Assembly (NCBI GenBank): GCA_963924555.1
Contig: OZ004587.1
Span: forward strand, 3,100,001-3,164,000
Direction: 5' to 3'
Length of the DNA stretch: 64,000 bases
Source of the DNA: Crambe crambe
Lineage: Eukaryota; Porifera; Demospongiae; Poecilosclerida; Crambeidae
Shown here: piece by piece, positions 55,740 through 64,000 of the stretch
Layout: each line of letters starts with the position of its first letter
Numbering within the stretch: position 1 is the stretch's first letter
The notes under the pieces: model-generated
Databases searched by the model: none
The model's input: only the letters and a program-made list of their open reading frames with translations
Told to the model about the DNA's origin: nothing
Position numbers and translations under genes: made by a program

Positions 55740-57870
55740 TGTGGGAAATTAGCAAATTAGAAGGAGAGCTAGCTAGCTATGTACTGTGGATGGTTGTTCA
55801 TAAGGGAGCCTGACATCATTATTGAAGGTAAACCATAGAACAAACTTCCCCTAATTGTCTGACAGCTAATCTGTGATGGACAGTATTATATTGGACACGA
55901 GAATGAGTATCTATACAATGTTAGGCACCAAGGGCAGAGCCCTAAGTGTCATTCAAGTGATCAACTGGCTTAGTCAACAGCATAATTATAAAGTCACTGT
56001 GTAGCTATAGTTTTATATACACCACAATGACCTATAATTAAAAACAGCAGTGATCTAAATGTTGATTAAGTGGTTCAAAATACTTAAGTCCTCAAAAGAT
56101 ATGACTATTAAATTTGCACATAATTACAGCCATCAATTCTTCATAATGATAAATCTGATCGTAGCTATGGCTGTTTAGACTCCATTGCAATATATTGACC
56201 TTCAGTATGTATACTGTTGCAGATACTAAAGTCAACAGTATTAGCTAAATAACTTACAAGTTCATGACCTTGAGGTACCTTAAGGCACTATTATGAATTG
56301 TATTGAAATATTGCTTTTTGTTTTATAAGAGACATGTAGCTAGGTAAGTGTTACTTGAAGTAACAGCTCTGATTTGTTTCATTCCCCACTTTGAACTTCT
56401 ACATAGCTCCAAAAGAAGATAACCTGAAGTACCTTTGTATATGAACTCTATATACAATGAGGAGGCTCAAGGCTGAGTCCCAAGTGTGTTCTATAGCTAC
56501 CTATCGAGGCCAGGATGATAATTGTCCTGGCCTCGTGGATATGATTAAGCTAGCTGCTGCTTAAAGTGGCCAACTCTGTGAGTGATCTATACAGGATTTG
56601 CATGGGAAACAAACAATGCCAAGAAATATAGATTTACTGTCCTACCAAAACCACGAATGATAATTCTTGGCCACACATGCTAGTATTAGATTAATTTGTT
56701 TGTGATAGTCTTGAGATTTCATACTTATCTTTCCAATACATGATTATTGTATAAATTCTTTTGCATGATTAAATCTAGTTACATCTTTGATGCATAGCAT
56801 AATTCTGAAACTCTCAATTAGGGAGAAGATTTGAAACCATAATAACTAATTAGCTATCATTCACTTTTAAGTTGTATGGAATGTTATCTTATACAATCTT
56901 TCAGGCAAATAATTAGTGATGAAAACAACCTCATATCCTGAAGAACTCTAGCTATCTATGTAGCAATGATCAGATGCAAGCTCAAAGACAAGGAGCTACC
57001 CCTTTTATACCCATGGCCTCCCTACCTGCTACCGCATAATATCAAGATGACATCCTAGGTGGGCATTCTTGCCTTCAGTGTAGAGCTACTTTGTTACTTG
57101 TCAGGGTTGGTGGCACTCATCTTCACTTACACATACTCGATTATAAGCATGATCATTAGTCCCCGTTAATATTAATTAGCTAGCTATAGTAGGAAATTGC
57201 ATACTGCTACCATGAGAGCATAGATACTATATACTACATGCATGGGATTCAAAACGGGTGCAGTGGCAGAGATACTGGGGGCAGGGGGGCTCTAGCCCCC
57301 CCCCCCCCCCCACTTTTTTTGTTGTGGTGTTTCTGCCCCTATTGTGCCATATCCTTATCCAAGGTTTCCTGGAGAAATTCTTGCTTATATTGCACGTTGT
57401 GGACATCGGCTTCAGGAGGTTCAGGGAAGGCAGTATACAAAAATTTAATACCAAAGTTTCATGTTATGGTGATTAGTTTTTAAAATGGTGTAGCTACTCT
57501 AATATCTCACGTAGAGCTCATGGTAAACAGTTTTTAACTGTATTTAGAGTAATATAACACTACTGTGGCAGAGCAAACAAACTGGATGTTTAACTTTAGT
57601 GATATTTCCCACATTACTGTTAGTGTTAGCTAAAATGTCTGCAACTCCACATAGCTAAAATGCCTATCATATGTACTTAGAATTAATCTTTATTCTAAAT
57701 GAACAGTTCAAAAAAATCAAGTAACCCCTTATCACACCACACCAGTAATATACAAGCTAGCTAAATGCAGCTAACTACGTATATTCTTTGGCTCAGGATC
57801 CACGAGACCAGTGCAATTTGAATTTCCCGCTCTTTCTGCATCCGTAAGAGCTGAGTCAGCAACTTCAGAA
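55740..57870. other. Intergenic, no gene recognised
   Basis: Contains a short hairpin (ACGAGGCCAGGACAATTATC against the inverse at 56503-56535) and a poly-C run at about 57296-57311. ORFs over the poly-C run are artefacts. Confidence 0.5.
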
Positions 57871-57876
57871 TTATAC

Positions 57877-58368
57877 TACCGTAGTCACTGTAATTCAAGC
57901 GCCAGAAAATAATAATTCCATGTAGGCGTGGCGCTTAGCTTATGGCTAAAAAAATGCACTTCCTCTGGGCGTGGCGCTTAAATTACAGTGGCGCTTAGTT
58001 AATTGTAGCTTATCTGGACTGCAAAAACGTGGAGATGGCTGCTAGCAGTGCCAATCACTTTCAGTTGTCATTCAGCAGTGTTGTGAGGGGATTTCACGTG
58101 TATCAGGCAGTTTGGACCCCAGTGCTCAATGCTGAATACCTAACACAGCAAGAACATGGCAAAAAAGCTCTTGATGGAAGTCTGCTTGGACGATATCACC
58201 TCTCAAAAAAGCTGCTTCAATAATGACCACGTGGGTTGCATTTATTTAAGCGCCGCCTAAAAATAATACAGGAAGAGGTGTGGCGCTTTTCTAACAACTA
58301 ATAAAATGTGATTAGTTGCTAGCTGGCGCTTAAATTATAGTGGCGCTTGAATTACAGTGACTACGGTA
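57877..58368. mobile_element. Inverted-repeat transposon carrying a short ORF
   Basis: A perfect 28-bp terminal inverted repeat: TACCGTAGTCACTGTAATTC plus AAGCGCCA at 57877-57904 and its reverse complement at 58341-58368. Subterminal GTGGCGCTTAAATTACAGTG motifs recur inside. The 492-bp interior contains a 64-codon plus-strand ORF (58029-58223). Confidence 0.9.
58029..58223 (+). CDS. Short ORF inside the transposon, possibly a captured host exon
   Basis: 64 codons. The part FSSVVRGFHVYQAVWTPVLN resembles the VRGYHVY..W.P opening of a HIRAN-like domain present in various animal proteins (from memory, not searched). The rest is not recognised. Its base composition is less AT-rich than the element around it. 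The ORF may be a captured fragment without function. Confidence 0.35.
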   Translation: MEMAASSANHFQLSFSSVVRGFHVYQAVWTPVLNAEYLTQQEHGKKALDGSLLGRYHLSKKLLQ

Positions 58369-58450
58369 ATAGCTAGTTGGGAGTTTAAGATCAGTCTGGA
58401 AAGTCAGGGACTTCTATTCAGACCACCGATACATAGTACGCTCAACTGAA

Positions 58451-60433
58451 ATGGTAAGAGTCCCTATGCAAACATGGAGTGGGTAATTTTATTATACTAG
58501 TGCTCTGACTTGTAGGTTAAATTTTATGATCCTCTGGCTACATTTGACTGGACAAGATGTGGGTCATTACCTTCTGCAGTGGAAGATCCTCATTGTGTGC
58601 TGTTACAGGGTAGGATTTGTGTCGGAGGTTACTTGGAATACTTGGAAGAGAAAGATCATGCAAAGGTCTTCATCTCCTCCACTGATATTAGCTCATGGTC
58701 TGAACTGGCCACACCCACTTATTGGTATGCCCTCACCACCTACCACTCCCAACTGGTAGTAGTTGGAGGGAAGGAACTGGCTACTGGCAAAGTGACTAAT
58801 AAGTTGTGGACTTATGATGCAGATATGAATTGGTACTCTTCACTGCCTCCAATGCAGACAAGACGTATTGATGCATCAGCTGTGACTTTTGGGAGTGGTG
58901 AATGTTTGGTGGTGTGTGGTGGTGTAGGTCCAAATGAGCAAGTAATAGCAACAGCAGAAGTAATGATAGAAAAGGAGTGGTATTCTCTTCAACCCTTACC
59001 TATTTCCTGCTCCCGTATCAAGTCCACTATCCTTAATGGGAATCTATACTTGATGGGAGGAGGAACTCAACGTGACTCTGTGTTTTATTGCAATTTAGGC
59101 TCACTGCTGGCTCAACAGTCTTCCACCTCCTTGTGGAATGAGTTAAACTGTTTTAATATGCTGTCCAGCTGTGTGGCCTTTTCAGGTCATTTGGTATCCA
59201 CAGGAGGATTTTCTGTTAGCTCCATTGGTGACAGATCTCGTAAGATCCATGCCTTCTCCCCTCTCAATCATTCATGGGTACATATAGGAGACATGCCACA
59301 CCCACTAGCCCGTGCAGGCACCATAGTCTTCCCTACTGGAGAGTTAGTTGTGCTCGGAGGATCTGGCATGCATCTAAGCAGTGCTGTGTTCAAAGCCTCC
59401 TTAAAAGGTATTACTAATCTTGACCCTGTAACCATTACTATGTAGTTTTTTTTCTAGTTAAACCTTTTGATGTTGAGAGCAAATTCAGTCTGAGTGCTCT
59501 TGCAAAACTAGAAGAAGCGGCAGGAATCAAAATTATGGGGTCTTTAGCAGAAATAATCCCACAAATTATAAAAGCTGCTGAAATACCAATGGAGGATCCT
59601 CTGGAAGCATATATGACTGAATTGGATTGTGTGGAAGTTTTTTTAGAGACATGGCTATCTGGTAGGAGTCCTCGTCCCTCAACCTGGAGGTCACTACTAC
59701 AAGTACTGAGAGAGGTAGGACTGGAGGAACTCTGTCAGCAGGTGGAGGACTGTTTCCATGGTGAGCCTATTTCAGAGCTCTATTTAGGGATGACCTATGA
59801 CACTCCATAGAACTACAGTAGAACCTCAACTTGACCAGTTAACCAAACAGTGATTTTGTTGCTCACACCCGCAACGACACCTACAATTTACTAACCCCGT
59901 TCAAATACCATTAGCCTCAGCGATATGAACATTTCTCTGTTATGAATACCAAAGGGTTCGTAACTCTGAGGTCCTATACTGTTATGATAATCACACTAGC
60001 TATAATTATTGAGGTAGCTTTTGGCCGCACACTTGGAAACAAGACAAACCTCTCAATAAAAGACACTCTAAAAAAAGAACTTTTGTATATACACTCTATA
60101 TTTAATAACCTCTGAAAGGCTTCTCTACAAGATAAAAGGCTGGGTTCCAAATGCATGTGTCCATTATTCGAAGTTCCACTGTAGCTAGCATATGTAAGGA
60201 TTTCCTCAACTTTCTCATCAGTATTCTAACTTACATTTATAGATCGAGTAGAGTCATTGGAGAAGTTGTGTAGGTCAGTGGTTATTTCAAGTTTACTGGA
60301 ACAGAGAACCCTCCAGCCTGATCTACTGCATTTTGAACTCCCCAACTCCATCCCCACGAGTATCAAACATTCAATCTCTCAGATCCTAGATGCACACATC
60401 AACCCAACTGCAAACCAACCCAAATATAGCTAG
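58451..60433 (+). CDS. Kelch-repeat protein with C-terminal Death domain, 462 aa
   Basis: Four exons: 58451-58453 (the ATG alone), 58516-59407, 59458-59760 and 60243-60433, with sites ATG|GTAAGA, AAAG|GTATT and CATG|GTGAGC. The protein starts MVKFYDPLATFDWTRCGSLP. Residues to about 298 hold kelch-type blades with GG pairs and spaced W/Y (LVVVGGKELATGKVTNKLWT, LVVCGG, LYLMGGG, LVVLGGSG). Residues about 322-400 form a Death-fold domain (VFLETWLSGRSPRPSTWRSL followed by LQVLREVGLEELCQQVEDCF). The last exon gives a 63-residue tail. It is probably a cytosolic adaptor: the propeller binds a partner and the Death domain recruits apoptosis or immune signalling proteins. If intron 3 is retained, translation ends instead at 59810. 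Support is good for the domains and moderate for the last exon. Confidence 0.75.
59761..60242. other. Proposed intron 3 of the kelch-Death gene
   Basis: Starts GTGAGC and ends TTTATAG. Its first part (59780-59812, GAGCTCTATTTAGGGATGAC then CTATGACACTCCATA) matches repeat sequence at 33258-33295 and 50108-50137. This supports it being non-coding repeat rather than a C-terminus. Confidence 0.5.
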
Positions 60434-60434
60434 C

Positions 60435-62600
60435 TAGCTAGCTGTCCTAACCAACCAATGATTCAAGCTAACCCAGTGACCCATGCCTTTTGGAGATCAA
60501 CATCATCTAGAAGGGTGAAAGTGCCAGCAGTAGATGTTGTCACAGATATAATACTGTTGTTAAAAATAATTATGGGCAACAGGGGGTAAACCAACTTATG
60601 AATGCACAGAACAAAAATTATAATGATGACCCTGGGGCAACAAGGTTCCATTTGTGTTATGAATGGTCTTGGCAAGGGCTAAAACAAGATGGAAAAATAT
60701 AACAAATGAAGTGTTTAACAAGTAGGACTAAGGGAACCATTCCAGGCTACTTCTCTCCTAGCCATGAAAATGGAGGTGGAGATGTGCAGCATCCAGCAAT
60801 GATTCGAGTGAACCTTTGTTGATTGAAGAAAACAGTTTGTGTAAGGAGGATAGAGTTCCAGGTTAAAGGCCCGATTTCCATTGCTACATCCATGAGACTC
60901 TAGGTCACTTAGATGGGCCTTCTTCATGAACTCCAGTGAGTTGAAGGGGACGGTTAATACTAGTACGAACACCTTCTTGCTGTCACCCACAAAAACGATA
61001 TCAGAAGTTGTCTGTATCTGGGGGTTGATTGATGGCAGATTGTCAGTGGCCCTGCATCCGTCTAGGTCACCATATAAACGAGTGGACAACTGTCCTTATC
61101 CTCAGAGCTGCTTCAGACACTTTCCCCACCCCTCTAAACGCTGGAGATAATTATAAGGCAGATAAGAGTTGCTGTATCTCTGCTCCTCACCAACACCAAC
61201 ATTTTACACATTTTGAATGCATGCCTGTCCAACAGGGTCATTACACTTGGCTCCAAAGGACACACATCTAAAAGCTTCTTTTGCACAATGAGCTTGCACA
61301 GGTTGTCATTCCTCCACTGCCTTGGCTTTGGTGGTCCTTGGTAAAGTTGACCTATTAATTACTTTGATGGAATCAATTGATTTCTAGCTGAAGAGCATTT
61401 GAGATACTGGTATCTCCATATCTCGGAGAAGTAGAGAGAGAGGCAATTTCTTCAATTACTGCGTCCTTGGATACTGTGACCACCGACAGATGATTTTGCT
61501 TTGTTGAGTAGTTGCAAAGGAATGGGATGTTTAATACATAGGAATGATAGAACATTTTGTAGCCAGGGCCTCTGCCTTCTTCATGGTCTTCTGCATTATT
61601 TTATTCCAAGGAATATTAGTGCTCTTTGGTCAGAGGTTGGAGTCATCAAAAAATCTGCTGTTATGCATTAGCTGAATGCTTCATGAAGTTAGACAGCTTA
61701 TCTACAAGCTGTCACAGTACAGGAGTTGAAATGGTAACTAAACACACTAGCCTAGTCCTAAACATAAAAAGTCAATCATACCCTCACTCCATTCGGATTC
61801 CTAGACATAAAACCAAATCATAGCCTCACTTCATTTGGATTGCTATGTATGTCTAGGAATCCAAATGGAGTGAGGCTATGATCTAGCTACTTTTTCGTGA
61901 TTCTATGTCTAGGAATCCAAATGGAGTGAGGCTATGATCTAGCTACTTTTTCGTGATTCTATGTCTAGGAATCCAAATGGAGTGAGGCTATGATCTAGCT
62001 ACTTTGTCGTGATCTTGTCTAGCTAGAATCACAAAAAAGTAGATTATAGCCTCACTTCATTTCATGATTTGGATTCCTACATAAAGTCAATCATAGCCTC
62101 ACGAATCACTAATGAACTAGCCAATCATAGTTGTAGCTATCAGGCATGAATTAGAGTGGCTTCTTCATTGTGCCATTCTCTACCAAATGCGAGATTACTC
62201 CCAACCTTGCAACTTGATCAAGAGCCCAGAGAATTATCACACACACCAACAGTCACTCACCAACCCATCAATAAACTTGGATATAACAATCAGAGGTCAG
62301 TCACTAAGAGCCAATTACAGCAAATTCACTTCATTCTATAGCTACATCCTCAAAAGTCATAATTGAATATCAGACTGATTTTGTACCTTTGTACCCATGG
62401 ATTAAAAGTGGGTTATATTAACTGGGCCAAGTGTTACATGCATCTTTTTTTTCTTTCTTTTTCTCTTTTTTTTTTTTTTTTTTTGGGGGGGGGGAGCATA
62501 CGTAGGATGGCAGATCTCTGAGCTGTATTATAGTGTACCAAAAGAGAGTATCAAAAACCAAGAAAATAAACAAAAATAAAAACTGAATATAGTACGGTGC
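60435..62600. other. Intergenic; retroelement trace and repeat cluster
   Basis: On the minus strand, 61089 down to about 60840 reads INPQIQTTSDIVFVGDSKKV then FVLVLTVPFN, and EFMKKAHLSDLESHG. This resembles the endonuclease-like tail found beside some sponge and coral retroelements (low confidence). The palindromic repeat cluster at 61760-62100 is listed separately. T- and G-runs lie at 62449-62494. Confidence 0.35.
61760..62100. repeat. 56-bp tandem repeat with inverted partial units
   Basis: Three direct units start at 61851, 61907 and 61963 (GTCTAGGAATCCAAATGGAG then TGAGGCTATGATCTAGCTAC and TTTTTCGTGATTCTAT), with almost no differences. Inverted partial units (ATCATAGCCTCACTTCATTT then GGATTCCTA) flank both sides, at 61765-61840 and 62040-62100. 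The whole array can fold on itself. Confidence 0.9.
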
Positions 62601-62610
62601 TGGATACAAA

Positions 62611-64000
62611 TTATCCAATCAAATTTAACGAGTCAGAATCAAGGAGTTTTACAAACTTGATGGAACTGTCCTTCAGACAGCAGAGAATGTATGCCTTTTC
62701 AGTCCAAAAAGATGAAGCAGACATACTATAAATTTCAGTTGTGAAGCACAAACGTGAAATTTCATTTCCACTGCTGACTTCATTGACTACAACAAAACCA
62801 GAGTGTGTATCTCGACAGCACACATACTTCTCTTGCTTGATAAAGTGGAGATCAAGAATGATCTTTTCAATCTGAGGCTTGATACGCTGCTGTAGTTCAC
62901 CAGTAACACCATCCCAGATTATAATTTCACCTTTTTCATCACCAGATGCAATGAGACATTCACTGAGTGAGAAAGCAACTCGCATAACTCCAGAATTGTG
63001 GCTAGTCATTTCAGCTATTATGTCACCAGAGAGGCCATCATAAAGGTGCACAGACTTATCCATGCTGCAAGAAACAATACGTCTACCTTGAGAAGAGTAA
63101 CATACCTGTTCTATACTGTCACTGTGACGTTTAAGGGGGATCATATGTACTCTGAAGTCTCTGCCACTAGTATTATGTATATGCCACATCATGATAACTC
63201 CATCCATATCAGCTGATACAAATCTGTCACCACTAGGTGAAAACTCTGTGAAAGTTATCAAGCTCTCATGCATATCAAACTCTTTAACGTTTTCCATGTT
63301 ATCGCCATGCCAGACAAAGAGGTCACCATTGCCTGTACCTCCTACTACAATTCCACTTACTGACACTGCACAGTGACAGATATCACTCGGAGAAGACTCA
63401 TCAGGATGATCGCGACCAATGGGAAGATTCTTTTGTTTTCTGTGGATGAGATCTCTGATTTTTGTCAAATTCTCTACTTGCCATACCTCAATGTAACACC
63501 TGTCTCCATATGTTAGCAACAACTTGCCATCAGCAGAAACCCTCAGTAGGTAGCCACCAACACTCCCAAGAACAGAGGACTGTAATCTATTCCGTGAAAC
63601 ATCCCATAAGCAAAGGCTCTTCCCTCCCAAAGTAATAGCAAGCTCTTTTTCTGGTAAGATAATTGAGGTGTTGGCAACATTAGGATGAATAGTACTGCAG
63701 GATTCATCCTGGTCTTCAGTATTCAGTGCAAGAGAATCCAAATCATAAATTCGAGCTGTATTTCCGACAATGCATACAATGCCAGAGTTATTATCAAACA
63801 GGCATTGCGACAGAGGATTTGACGACCCATCAGGATTAACAGAAACTGTGCAAGTGAATGTGAAATCCTTAATGGTAAATACCTGCAGATAGCCATTGGT
63901 TGTTCCAGCAGCCAAGTATTGACTGCTAGGTGAAAAGGAGCAATCAGTGAAATTGCCTTTAAGGCTATCAGGACTGAACATACAAATGAATCTGAGGGCT
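62611..64000 (-). CDS. WD40-repeat protein, C-terminal part (runs off the window)
   Basis: An open frame of at least 456 residues, still open at the window end, so the start lies outside. WD40 blades are recognisable: CSFSPSSQYLAAGTTNGYLQ, LGGKSLCLWDVSRN, LLTYGDRCYIEVWQV, VVGGTGNGDLFVWHG, FTEFSPSGDRFVSADMDGVI (then MMWHI), VCYSSQGRRIVSCSMDKSVH (then LYDG) and VAFSLSECLIASGDEKGEII (then IWDG). The stop follows VKLLDSDSLNLIG. In animals such C-terminal propellers sit on Apaf-1/NACHT-type sensors, telomerase-associated proteins and others. The part that would decide this is missing. The AG at about 63992 could be the acceptor of this last exon. Confidence 0.85.
   Translation of the reverse strand, partial: ALRFICMFSPDSLKGNFTDCSFSPSSQYLAAGTTNGYLQVFTIKDFTFTCTVSVNPDGSSNPLSQCLFDNNSGIVCIVGNTARIYDLDSLALNTEDQDESCSTIHPNVANTSIILPEKELAITLGGKSLCLWDVSRNRLQSSVLGSVGGYLLRVSADGKLLLTYGDRCYIEVWQVENLTKIRDLIHRKQKNLPIGRDHPDESSPSDICHCAVSVSGIVVGGTGNGDLFVWHGDNMENVKEFDMHESLITFTEFSPSGDRFVSADMDGVIMMWHIHNTSGRDFRVHMIPLKRHSDSIEQVCYSSQGRRIVSCSMDKSVHLYDGLSGDIIAEMTSHNSGVMRVAFSLSECLIASGDEKGEIIIWDGVTGELQQRIKPQIEKIILDLHFIKQEKYVCCRDTHSGFVVVNEVSSGNEISRLCFTTEIYSMSASSFWTEKAYILCCLKDSSIKFVKLLDSDSLNLIG

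Noticed and set aside
61851-62018. CRISPR-like array of 56-bp repeats
   Set aside because: Units are contiguous with no unique spacers, and the genome is eukaryotic.

Overview
The window looks like nuclear DNA of a demosponge, most likely Amphimedon queenslandica or a close relative. This is inferred from an AT-rich sequence full of TAGCTAGC-type runs, introns of about 45-60 bp with GT..AG ends, a dense mix of small inverted-repeat transposons, and protein families (beta-helix multi-pass membrane proteins, kelch, Death and WD40 proteins) typical of sponge genomes. No bacterial operons, rRNA, tRNA or CRISPR array was seen.

Layout. Positions 1-5250 and about 20090-25000 are diverged direct copies of one segment, each carrying exons of a small four-helix membrane protein (minus strand). 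Between them lie a truncated beta-helix pseudogene (7080-8560), a USP-like protease gene fragment (8824-9565) and a degenerate multi-exon integrase gene (about 17092 down to 9923), all on the minus strand. The integrase gene is split by a 5.37-kb P-type DNA transposon (10746-16111). That transposon has terminal inverted repeats, a 7-bp target duplication, a seven-exon transposase gene and, converging on it, a second gene of unknown function.

The middle of the window is organised around a family of large secreted or membrane beta-helix proteins. There is one intact 1182-residue single-exon gene (28340-31888), a long decayed copy (52080-55737), a shorter decayed copy (48180-49137) and the truncated copy at 7080-8560, together with duplicated flanks (31900-33480 and 49138-50300). 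The stretch from 33.5 to 43.6 kb is a transposon graveyard: several fold-back elements, a LINE 3' remnant, a Tigger/pogo transposase remnant, a CCHC gag remnant and a three-copy interspersed repeat. It is followed by an intact gene for a NERD-domain plus SF1-helicase-like NTPase (44202-46757).

The right end holds an exon of a secreted peptide (51085-51237), an inverted-repeat element carrying a short captured-looking ORF (57877-58368), a four-exon kelch plus Death-domain gene (58451-60433), a palindromic 56-bp repeat cluster (61.76-62.1 kb) and the 3' end of a WD40 gene running off the window (62611-64000).

The most unusual items are the two-gene P element nested in the integrase gene, the USP-like gene beside that integrase, the kelch-Death architecture, the NERD-helicase fusion, and a hammerhead-ribozyme-like motif at 37.6 kb. 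All family assignments come from reading motifs by eye; no database search was run.
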